The notes below the pieces were generated by a model, which saw nothing but the letters and a program-made list of their open reading frames with translations, was not told where the DNA came from and made no database searches. 64,000 nucleotides of DNA, from contig OY855904.1 in NCBI GenBank assembly GCA_963693305.1, positions 48,141,261 to 48,205,260 on the forward strand, in the 5' to 3' direction. Both the position numbers and the translations under genes were made by a program. The DNA comes from Meandrina meandrites. Lineage: Eukaryota; Cnidaria; Anthozoa; Scleractinia; Meandrinidae. Shown here one piece after another: positions 47,901 to 59,900 of the stretch; the stretch's first letter is position 1, and each line of letters opens with the position of its first letter.

Positions 47901-50900
47901 TTCTTATATCCATTATGCCCGGGATTATAGAATTTTAAGAAAAACCAACAATATTCACGTCTCAAACCGCTTGACACAGTTGGCACAGCTTGTGTCACGC
48001 TTGACTGGTTTAAACGCAGCGAACGAATTTATCATCTCAATGAATTGCGCCGGTTTTAATTTTGTTCAATGGCCTTGTGTTTTCCTTACATCAAATCTCT
48101 CAGGCCGACAGCTCACAAAGGAAAATCCAGAGATTTTCCCGTAAAGACTTTCAGGACTCTGTTTTTCTGTGAGACTTCTTTGGAAAAATATCGAGACACC
48201 TAGATGTCATTGTAAACACTGTCGAGTCTTCTTTACAAACAGGTACCGGGGTAGAAACGTTTCAAAAGCAAAACAACTATCTGAACAATACTGCAAACTG
48301 TTGTTGGCGAAATTCAAATGCTAAAAACGGCTGATTTAAATTTGGAAGGATATAAATCTTTATTATGGCCTGCCATTCGTAAAAAAATTCCGATATTCAA
48401 AATGGTTCTGAACTTCGTAATGGTTTCGTGTTGGTAATGGTTTCGAGTTGTCGAAATGGTTTCGACAACGTCGTAATGGTTACGATTTCGAGGGTCTCCG
48501 AAATCCCGTAATTGTTTCGAGAATTAGTAATGGTTCCGACACCTCTTTTATGATGTGGTCACTTGTCGTATGGTGTCGCGGAAGACTGAGCACTAGTGTT
48601 ATTGTTATATTATTTGTAATTTGTTGCCATGGGAATTTACACTCGTTCCTTCTTTAGATTTGATCCGAGAGACAATCGTGGAAGTTTCTTTTCTGTTGCC
48701 TTTTTTTATAATCTAAGAGTCGTGCTTGTTTCAAAAATCTCTTAAAAGAATTGATTATCTCCAACTACTAACTGGTACATTGATGTACTTTATTTTCATT
48801 TTTGTGTGTGCACATCCACTTTTCGTTTTTTTTGTTCTGTGTGTGTGAATGGAAATCGTGTCCCGTTTTTTTTTTATACTCTGTAACTTTATTGCAATAT
48901 TTTTTTCCGCTTGGCCCAGCCACTTAGCTCGATTAGCCTCAGCTATTTCTAAGTGGCTGTGCTCAGTGTAAAATGGGGTTGACAGGCCTGCGCGACTCCC
49001 TAGCGCGTGGTTTAGCCTCTTTCATAGTTTGGCACGTACGAGTATATCGTTGAGCGATCGCCCTCTTTTGTACGAAATGAGGGGCGGATCTTTGTAAATT
49101 TCCCTCAGCAATGGTTGTTGTTCTATTAAATGCCAGTGTTTATCAGTATTTGTTTTAGGTTAGGCACTGCTGGTTGGTATTGTGTGACAAAAGGCAAGAT
49201 TCGTTTGTTTTCCTTTTCTTTCGGTTGGAGAGCTAGCTTCCTGTCTTCAAAATTCACTTGTGATAGAGTCGTTTGAATGAGATTTTCCGGGTAACCTCTA
49301 TCTAGCAAATGTGATTTGAAGTTTTTAATTTTCTCTTGAAATATTTCTTTACAAGAGTTTGTTCTGAGAAGTCTTAAAGCCTCTCCTTTGATGAAGCCTT
49401 TTTTAACTCCCGGTGGGTGAGACGAGCTGAAGTGTGTATATTGGAACGTCTCAGTAGGCTTAAAATGAGTTCTTACGTCAAGAACTGCGTCTCTTTCGAA
49501 CCTTTTGCCTTTATAGATGTTGGTGTCCAGGAATGTTATTTCTGTGCAAGAAATTTCAGCCGTAAATTTGATCGTGGGGTGGTGATTGTTCGCTTGTTCA
49601 ATGAACTGTATTATGTTCTCTCTGGCTATAGTCCATAGTGAGAATATATCGTCTATATAGCGTTTCCAAACTAGCGGTTTTAATGCGCTTTGGCTTAGGA
49701 TTTCTGATTCTACCTTACTCATGAAGATGTTCGCAAAAGCGACTGCCATTTTTGTACCCATGGCCGTGCCATGTGTTTGTAGGTAGTTTTTTGCAGCAAA
49801 CTGGAATGAGTGTTCTTGTAGAATTAGCCTTAGCGCTTTGTCAAGTAGTCGTGTAGGGATAGGAGGTTTGTTCATGTAGAATTTTTCGTATGCATTGCAT
49901 ACTGTTTGAATCCCCTCTTCTTGTGGTATATTTGTGTAGAGGCTAGTTACGTCCATTGAAACAAGTTTAGCGTCCGCTGGGACTTTCGTTTTTTCTATGA
50001 AGTTAATGAAGTCGGTAGTGTCTTTGAGATATGACTTCTGTTTGCCCTGTTGATAGGATCAACCCGAACAATTGATTCTCTCACCCTTCATCTTTGTAAG
50101 TAAATGCCACGTTGGCGTAGACCTGCCATCACATTGGTTTCACCAGTTCGGGGGAATGCGTTTAATTCCTCTTGCACTATAGTGTCCAGATCCTGGTCCT
50201 GAATTGGTGAAAAGTGTTCAAAGTTCAGTGAAAAACCAAGTTCCCTTCTTCTATTAAAAATGGTCTGCTTTGAAACCCCCAAGTCAGCTGCAATCTGAGT
50301 CCAACTGTTAAACTCACTTCTGAGACTGCCAGTTGCTCAGTCGACAGTAGGTAGCGAGGTCGGCCACGACCTGATGGTTGTGCAGTGGGAGGCCTATAGG
50401 CATAGCCATTCATCACTGGAAGTTCAAAGAGTAAATTATATATGGCCTTCAAATTGTCCCGCAAAGTCTGCAGTTGCCGAATTTGATCGGGGGGGTGGCC
50501 ATTGCCATGTTGCAGGTAGACAACAATGCTCGCCAGGTGACGCATGGCACAGAGTACCCTATTTGCATAAAATTCACAGCGTTCTCTGTCATGCCTAATG
50601 TTTGGCATTTCAACGTCCACCTCTCTTAAAAGGGATACCACTGTGTTGACGAAATGATCCAGGTCATTGTCACAGTGAACACTGTAGAAGAAAATAGAAA
50701 TAACAATTAAAATATGAACTGCAACTTGAAGCCCAGCAGCTAGTTTCAATACGTTAGCTGCAAAGGCTGTCGCAAGGTATTGTGGGAATAATCCGCCATA
50801 TTTCAGGGCACGCGTTCAGGGGTGAAAACGTTGAGCAAACTCCCAACAACAATAAACATAAAAGCACAATCAGTAAATACAACCACAAACACGAAAATAA

Positions 50901-53900
50901 TCTCAGAACTTGACCTCGTTTTAAGGTTGAGCTTAAATTTCAAAATCGTTTTCAAGAAACACAACTGATACTTCAAAAAGCTGTAAGCTCACCTTGACAA
51001 GCACGTAGCAAAGAGGAACGCAGCAAAAGCCAGCCACAGGAACTTCATTGAAACGGATGCGAATAGAGAACGTGCAAAATAAGAAAAAACGATTGCTGTT
51101 TTACTTTTTGACAATCTTGGGACTATTAGCTTGCAGGCACGTGGAAACCTTTCATTTTCGATAATCGAGAGATGCTTATGCCTAGTGTAAATTCCCATGG
51201 CAACAAATTACAAATAATATAACAATAACATTAGTGCTCAGTCTCCCGCGACACCATACGACAAGTGACCACTTCATAAAAGAGGTGTCGGAACCATTAC
51301 TAATTCTCGAAACAATTACGGGATTTCGGAGACCCACGAAATCGTAACCATTACGACGTTGTCGAAACCATTTCGACAACTCGAAACCATTACCAACACG
51401 AAACCATTACGAAGTTCAGAACCATTTTGAATATCGGAATTTTTTTACGAATGGCGGGCAATCGCAAGTTTTGTCAGTATGCATATGATGACAAATCACC
51501 GATGTGTTGTTATGTTATCCCTTTATAGTTCCGCACGATTTTGCGCATGATTTAATCAGGAGAAGCTCGTGTTTTGTTCTACTAATTTCGAAACAAAAGA
51601 GAACATCGATGTGTGCTTTCAGAAAATGCTGTCTTGTTTGTCAAATGCCACGCAAAGAAAAGTAAACAGTCTTAAATTTGCAGACGTGCTGAACAGCAGT
51701 GCCCAGTAATATGATATGTCAACAAGAAATTCCGAGAAAATTGTTTGCGTATGGCTTCCTTGTGAATGACAGAAACTAGTTCGGCCAGTTTATTTTGTTT
51801 ACTAGCCAAAGTGGCTAGTGGAAATCGAAAACCTACTAGCCAAAACTGAATTTCTACTAGTCTGTGGCTAGTTGGCTACCGTTAGTGTCGAGCCCTGTAA
51901 ACACAGTAATTACATAGGCGTACGGGCCGGGGGGGCTGGGGGGACTGCAGCCCCCCCAAATTTTGGGCAACTCAGATTTTTTGGGCAGCAAAAGAAATTT
52001 GGGCAAAGCCAGTTTTAAAAGAAGTTTCCACGTTTTTTGTTTTTTGAAGAGATAGATATTTTCTATTTCAACCTGAAGTCGGCGTGGTAAAGCCAGTTAA
52101 ATTCACACGAGACAGTGGTTGCCCAGCACGTGATTAGTTTCTGGTTATTAATGTAGTACATATCCTTGCAGTGATACCTGCTACATCGTGTTCAGCAGAA
52201 CGATCATTCAGTGCGTTGCGCATATTGAAAACTTACCTGCGCAGCACCATGGGGCAACAACGTGTCAGTAATGTTCATCGCACTTATTAACATTGAAAGG
52301 GCATATGCCAACTCTGTAGTCAACAATGACATGGATCGCATCATTGATATCTTTGGCCGTCGAAATGGCCGAGACAGCTATTTCTTTTAACGTGTTTTAT
52401 GAGCTCATATGATAGATTCATTTGTAAAAATATTTTCACTTCATAAGTAGGCCTATGTTAGAGCATCGTATATGACCCTCGTTTCTTTTCGACTTTTTCG
52501 TAAAAATTTGGGCAACTTGCGAGAATTTTTTGGGCAAATGGTTCACCGCCCCCCTGGTAAAAAATTGCCCGTACGCCTATGACAGTAAACTAAATGAACC
52601 AGGCTCACGCCACGGCAAACTGAGAAAATCACGGCGGCAAAACAAACACTGCAAATTGATGGTGCCGGTTATGTAAGTCATTTTAAAGCAGTGTTTGTGT
52701 AAGAATTGTGGCAGTTTGTGATTTGGAAAGTGGTGCACGCTAACTTAGAGTAAGCTTACGATGGTGTTTTGACTGTTTTGAACCGTCTTCTTTTCGTTGC
52801 GGTTTGGTTGCATGATTTATGCATCAGTCAATTCCAGCAGTGCCCATCCCCCCCCCCCCCGGGCTAACCCCCGGGCATTAGCATTTCTTTGGTAAATTCC
52901 CCGGGGTGGGGATGAGGGAACCGGGCAAATGCCCCGCTCCCGGGTTGATTGTTTTCAATCTCTCGATAGGTGATATAAGAATATAATACAAGTTGTTGCT
53001 TCTTGACAATGAAGAAATAACTAGAATTCAGAAAATATACCTTTAAAAACATCCATGAACATCCACGAGCTTCTCTAGTCCTTCATGGACTAGCTAATCT
53101 GCAACGTAGTCCACGTCTTGGCCCTATTCGCCCTATTCATAAATGGCGGCTGCGCGGAACGGTCTGGTTTCGAACACATGAAAGCGAGGCTTGGTAGGCC
53201 ACGCATAACAACGCCTCACAGCTCACAACAAAAATGGCTTCTTCTAGTCGAGATTATGATACAGTCATCCTCACTGAAGACGATATTCCCGGAGCTTCTC
53301 AAGCTGGAAGAAACCCTGCTTCACTAAAGAATGAAGAACTCAGGTTTAGGTTGCGATGTGGAGGCGATTCGCTGAAGGGACTTAAGACTAAGGCACAGCT
53401 CATAAAGCGGTAAGCATCAAAACAATGAAACCTCGAAGCACATGCTCGCATCTTTGTGAAAGTTTTCCACGAAATTTTGTTTCCGTAGTATTTAGAATTC
53501 TCTCTTTTTTTGCAGAGTCGACGAGTATATTAAAAATGGAAGGGATAAGATGGTGATCGATCCCGATCCCGATGAAATATACACAAAACGAATGCAATAC
53601 TTAAACAATCCCAAATCATGAGAATAAAAAGGATCGATTACCAAAGACAAATAATTATTGTTTTGGTTTTTTGAAAAACCTTTCACAGGTACATGTACAA
53701 CTAAACAACATGATGTACAGTTATGTGCGAAACCAAATGAGGGGATTTGGTATTGATATTGGAGTTTTAAAAGTTAAGGAGAGTTGCAGTAAACATATAC
53801 ATTACCAAATATGATCAGGTATAATGTGAAATCATTTTTTAAAATAGTGATCAGCACCTTATTTTTTTCAATTTTCATAGTGTGCAATGTGGAAATGACA

Positions 53901-56900
53901 AATGAATGACAAATGTGAAAAATTGACATACATGTTTGCATGATTGGCTGCAAAAACAGAATACATGTAGTTACAAGTTCCAGTCAGCACAAGATTTTTT
54001 CTTCATTATAATCAGTTTGTAAATATTCACAAAAGGTAGAATGTTAAGTCACAAAAGGTGATTCAGATGCAGGACATTTAACTCAAATGTAAAAAAGTCT
54101 TTATTTACAAAGTTGGCCAGCTCAAGATCTACATAATTGTGGGCATGTGCTTTGTTATTAGATGTTTAATATTCCTTCCATTTACATGATGAGATTAAAA
54201 TGTCCTGCCTCTGGTCACAGCTAAACAAAGATAGGGATATACATTGTCAGTGGTGGCATTTAATAAGGAAACAGTTACTCAGGGCTGATTCAAGTTAAAA
54301 AATATTATACTAATTTTGTACAATATTGTGCTACAATATTATTTTTTTCACTGGATTTGAAATAATCATTTTATATACATACAACCCTATGACCTGCCTG
54401 CTTGTCACTGTGTGTGAACTCAAGATTAATTAAGCACTAATAATGGGATCCTGCATGTTGCACAACATGGCACACACAGACCACATTTGATTCACTACCC
54501 CCAAAAGGCTCAATGGAATAACCCCCTCAAAAATAAGAAAATTCTTCACCTTATTTATTGCTCTTTCCACATGGATTCTTAAGCTAGCAATTTCTTGTGT
54601 TGCAATCACATCTTCAGCTGGCATCTGATCAGACCTTCCCAGAAAAGGAGGGATGTTCAAGGAAACACCAAGGGGTAGAATGTCTTCAATAGTAAAGCCC
54701 TTGTCAGCCATTACAGAGTCCCCATTTGAAAAGGGAAGGTCCAAGAAGCCACTTCGCTCTACTATTTCCCTGTCAGATATACTGCCAGTATAGAGTTGGC
54801 CAATAAATGTTAAGAACCCTTTAGGTGAAATTCCCACTAATGCCTTTAAAGTGGTATGGTGTTTATACGAGCTAAACAATTCACTATTTAATAGAAGGCT
54901 GCTAGGCATTTCACAGCGGATCTCTGTACAGTCAATAATGACCCTTGTGGTTGGATACTTCGCCTTAAAATCCTGAGGCATTGTCTCATTTACTATTTCT
55001 CTAGAAGGCCAAATATTTATTTGACCAAGTTTCAAATACATATAGTTTATCCAAGAAATAAAGATTCTGCTAACAGTTGGCTGAGAAACATTAAATAAGT
55101 GAGCTAAATGTAACTCAGCAAAACCTTGCCTCAGTCTACACAATGTCAAAAAAAACTCATCTACTGGTTTTAGAGACCTTGGCCTTCCTTGTTTCACAGG
55201 CTTAGCATTGCCAGCAACTTCCTTTCCAGACAACCAGTAATTTATGTTTTCTCCCCTGGCTCCAGGGTCCAAAAAGTCGTACAGCGCCAACATAGTCTCA
55301 TAATTCGGAAACCCCGTATAAAATGTTACCAGCGAGTCATTTGATGAGATGTTTTTTAATGAAAACATCTGTTCCTCTAGTTGCTCGTTCTTCTGTTCCA
55401 GAGACAGAATTTTGTCCTTTAATTGCAAAACGACTGCTTCCAGTTCTTCAATTTTTAAAAGAGCTGCAGACAGCTTCTCTTGAAGCTCGGTTGTTATTAT
55501 ATTATTATTCTCCTCTCGCTCCAGTGTTTGCGGTATTTCTTCTGTTTCCGGAGAAGACGTCCCGTCGGCCATATTTGTAGAAGACGAATCATTGCATGTA
55601 ACTTCGCTGAATTCGGTCGCCGAATGCGTAACTTCGCTAAATTCTGACGCTAAATTGTTTGTCACGGTTGTAGCCGTGAAGCGTGGAGTTGGCGGCGGCC
55701 GTTTGCGGGGAGAACTTCGCTTCCATGCGAAGATACCTTGCACAGCTTCTGGTTTGGGACTGATCCTTCCATTAAGACTTTTCTTCAGATCTTCAGGCTT
55801 AAAATGCCTCGAACAAACCCTCGTTCCTTCTAATATAGAAAAATACTTGCCTACATCTCTTCTAATGGCATGGATCCACTGCTTTCTTGTACTTGGATCG
55901 TCTGGAAAACGAAAAAAGGATTTCTTTTCCCCCGTATCTTTGTCTCGCTTATCCTTCTTCGTACACAACGGAACGCAACAATGTGTTGGCATCTCTCAGC
56001 TAATCTCCGAGTGGAAAATATTCTTGTCGACCAAAGTTGTCCCCTATAAAGACTAAGGGAACCTTTTACCCAGCTATTTTTCAAAAGATAAAAGTTTCAA
56101 ATATCTTCTCATAGTTTTTACAGCCAAGGCACTCCAATATAATACAAATCTAAGTGCGCTTCAAGGTTCAGCTGGCCTACCAAGCCTCGCTTTCATGTGT
56201 TCGGAACCAGGCCGTTCCGCGCGGCCGCCATTTATGAATAGGGTGTTATATGGTTTCGAAACCACGTGTCAAATGCCCGGGGGTCAACCCGAGGTACGCA
56301 ACTGCCCCACCCCCGGGACAGGCAACATTAGGAAATGCCCCGGGGTTGCTAAATACCTAAGAAAATTTTATATTGAGAACTGAATGAATTTTCTTCATTT
56401 CTGGTAAGTAAATATGCGGTGGGTTAAGTCTGAACCCACTCAGCCTAGCACAGGTAACTCGCAACGAAACCGGCAAATTCAACACACTCACTAACAAGCA
56501 GTGATATTATAAAGAGAAACAAAACAAATGCAAGCGAGCCGAAATCGCGATTTTGATCCGTGAAGCTAAATAATTTGTTTTCAAAATCCAATAATGAACA
56601 TCACAGTTAACTCCAATGACTAAAACTGAAAATAATTAGTCTAAACAAAATATTTACTAAACAAATGTGTCAAATGTACAAACATGAACAGGCTTGATAA
56701 ATATTTACGTGAAGATCTGAAAACCGACACAACTTCAAATTCATTCATAAATGAAGTATAATTCTCTCAATATAAAATTAGGCTTATGCTTAGTGTATAC
56801 ATTTACGTTTGTTACCTCATTATTGAAGAAGGCTTATAAATTCTGCAGGGATAAGCTTTCAAACCAGCCCAGTAATATCGGAGACGAACACGGCAAATTC

Positions 56901-59900
56901 GTTGCAAGCTTAGTCCAACACAACCGACATATACATTATATGAATTATCACCGAACATCAATTTCGCTCTTTCCATCGGTGTAGCCTTTAACAGTCTTTT
57001 ATCCTTTACTTCAGTGAACTTGATCGGCTCTGAATTCACTTTTGTTTGAGCTCAATTCAGTGATATTCAGCCTTGCTCAGCCGTAGGTCGAACCCTGGAC
57101 ATCGCGCTGTTTTTGACTTGTTGTCCAGTATATCATGTTCGAATCGGCAATTATTTCGGATCTTCCCGTTAAGAGGTTGTCCTAAATCACTTGGCATAAG
57201 TTTCCATGATGTAGATGAGTAAATAAACCGGGAAATATTCACGAAAATCGATGTTTGCCAGCAGCTTTCTTCGCGGCTTTAAAGGTGAACAGCGTGCCAA
57301 AGATTTGCCGCCTTTTCGTACAATTGCTTCGTTTAAGTTGAAATGAAATGTCCAGATCATTCATTTAACATGAGAAAATAAAAGTGAGTCCGCAATGCGT
57401 ACATATGTGGACTTTCATTTGCTTTTGATAACAAATGAGTAGATGAGCCAATGTGTGAAAGTCCACATAAAAACTAAACTAATTATTTCTAAAATAGATT
57501 TAGCCAAGCCTAAAAGCAGAGCTTGTGGGTTATTTACCTTGCCCTTTATTTAAATCTGAATTTACGCAATGACAAAATTATCAGGCTAAGTAGAAAACTG
57601 AGTACTTGAGCCCGCGATCAACTGGAAAACCAGTACCTGGTCAGCGGTCAACTTCCAAAAAAGACGTCACCTTGATTGGGAGTGACTATTCAGCACTAAG
57701 TTGATGTTGTGAGACTTCTCATTTTTTCATACGTGAAGTATAAATCACACTTAACATTTTTTTTTTCAAGTTAAAAAAAGTGTCAACAATAGGATTTGAA
57801 CCCGGGCCTTCGGATTAACGCGCGGGAACTCTATCCACTAGGCTACCGACGACCAGCTGCAAGAAACCGTAAAATTTTGGCTATATATCCTAACCTCAAT
57901 ATAAAGCTAACCGCGAGCAAACTAAGCTAACGTAGGCTAACCGGAGTGCTTTTTAGGCTAAACGGAGTGCTAGTAGGCTAACCGGAGTGCATAGTAGGCT
58001 AACCAACGTGTATAGCAGGCTAACCGCAGTGCTAAATAGGCTAACCGGAGTGCTGTTTTGTATTCACTACATGAACTGAGTGTTACGTGGTATAAAAGGT
58101 CATGAGGTGTCTCCCTATTGTCTCATAACATCAACTGGACCTCGATTAGCTCTACGCCTGAGCCCGCGATATGGTCATGTGATACTGGTCAGCGGATACC
58201 TTGTTTTGACAGCTGTCAATTGAACATGACATGGAAGTTCAATATCAAAGATTTAACTGTAACCAAGGACCAAGGCGGTTATTGTCATGTGACTCCCCTC
58301 CCCCTCCCCCAGAGTCTGTACGGACGGACGGACGGACGGACTGACGCTCGTACGGTCACGTGATTACCAAATTTTCTCGGCTTGATGGTTTACCAAAATT
58401 TGTTACCCATGGTGCTCCGCTGGCGCGCTTCGCGCGCTGGAGCTCCCCTAAATACACATGCAAAAATTTCAGCAAGCTCAAAAACATCAATTAATGCAAA
58501 GTTAGACCGATTTAACGAAAATTATCAGTGTATAAACTAATATACTAGCAACTGGACGTTTGTGCAGCACAAAAGAGGCTCTACGAAACTACTGAAGGCT
58601 ACCAATCGAGGATTTTCTTTCGCGACAGCTCGTAAAGAAGGAGATCACAAGCCTGAATTGAAGTCGCACATTTCAGCTCATTCCCATGTAACTGAATGAG
58701 GATAAAAGCACCTGGTAATGCATGACAGAGAGCTTTAAAATTCCGTAGCAGTATTTGGATTTACAAGCTTGGCAACTCCGTAATGTTTTAACAACGATTC
58801 GGAAAGGTAAGCGACCGAACACATTTTGTTTGTCATCCACTTGCAGATAAATTTTTGTATGTGTATTATTTTTTCTCGTGCAATTTGGGATAAATCAGCA
58901 CTCGTAACTAAGACTACAAATTGCACTCTCTACGGGCTCGTGCAATTTGGTTAGCCTTTGAAAAATTTACTCCCAAATTGCACTCGAAATCATGTGATTA
59001 CCTATACAAATAATTTGATGAAGTTATCAAGAATACTGGATCACACGGAGGGGTTGGTGAGTGATTAAAGATTGCGTGACGACAGCCAAACGGCAGCCGT
59101 TCAACTAGTGCAACAAGCTTTAAAAAAGATAATTATCGCAAAACTTCAGTAAACTGGTAGCGATTACGGCACAAAATGTTGACTTTCACCCATAACTTTG
59201 CCTTGGAGGAAAAGATGGTAAAGACCGTCTTTGCCAAACCTTTGAGTTACCTTTGATCGCGACAAAGGACGTCTTTGAATTTGATCAAAGGTAATATGTA
59301 TACGCCTTTGACGCCTTTGTGATAAAGGTACGGTGAAATGTGAGTTGATTCGTGTAAAAGGTACCTCCTCGGGTGTCTCGAAAACTCAGACCTCGAAAAC
59401 TCAGACCTCAGACCCGAAAACCTCAGACCCTCTGGGTGTCTCGAAAACTCAGACCCGAAAAACTCAGACCCTCTGGGTGTCTCGAAAACTCAGAGTCTCG
59501 AAAACTCAGACCCGATGAAATAAAATTGTTACAAGCCGGCTTGACTATTCGTAAACTTGAACTGATCACGAAAATAATACTTAACATTTCTATCGATTCT
59601 TGGTAGTTGTATTTCACACGTATAAGGAAAGTCTAACCACAATGCGAAGAATCCATACCAGCCAAATTAGCGCGAGGTACGTTGCGTGACGATTTTCGCA
59701 ACAGGACAAACATAAAGCGTCACGTTGCAGAAGCAGATATTCGTAACCGGAAATAAACCTTATGGGGTCATTATGCTTCTTTTATTTCAACAACAACAAC
59801 AAAAATTTATTAAAGTATTTCCATAAAAAAAATACATGGTATTACCTAATTACACTTAAGAAATTATAAAGATATATAAAATACAATCAGAAATAAAAAT

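Larger units (their letters stand above)
48372..51455. mobile_element. Nested 3.1-kb element with 272-bp terminal inverted repeats
   Basis: Arms 48372-48643 and 51184-51455 are inverted copies of equal length with only a handful of differences. Each arm carries a cluster of about ten GTAATGGTT / AAATGGTTTCGA motifs, some of them palindromic (TCGAAATGGTTTCGA). No target duplication is evident. The inner part holds remains of a helix-turn-helix/integrase-type gene (minus strand, near the right arm) and a Penelope RT fragment that interrupts it. Confidence 0.8.
47787..51897. mobile_element. 4.1-kb hAT-like composite element
   Basis: Ends CAGGGCTCGACACTAAC and its exact reverse complement, flanked by a 5-bp duplication TAAAC (47782-47786 and 51898-51902). 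Clusters of ACTAGCC/GGCTAGT lie within about 90 bp of each end. It carries a nested inverted-repeat element (48372-51455), which in turn carries a Penelope RT fragment. No transposase of its own is recognisable, so it was mobilised in trans. Confidence 0.82.
53131..56243. mobile_element. THAP-transposase DNA transposon (ISL2EU/PIF-Harbinger-like)
   Basis: Terminal inverted repeats of about 75-80 bp start CCCTATTCATAAATGGCGGC at 53131 and at 56243 (reverse), with a few mismatches. Two genes point inward: a small SAP-domain gene on plus (53234-53621) and an intact THAP-DDE transposase on minus (55992-54430). About 0.8 kb of non-coding sequence lies between them. A THAP transposase together with a SAP-containing second gene recalls ISL2EU-type elements. 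No long target duplication is seen, as expected if it is only 2 bp. Confidence 0.8.

Noticed and set aside
55323..56056. Plus-strand frames opposite the THAP transposase
   Set aside because: They are antisense shadows of a clearly conserved minus-strand coding region.
57786..57857. Functional tRNA gene
   Set aside because: The acceptor stem has a mismatch and wobble pairs, and the anticodon arm does not fold. A and B boxes alone are typical of SINEs.
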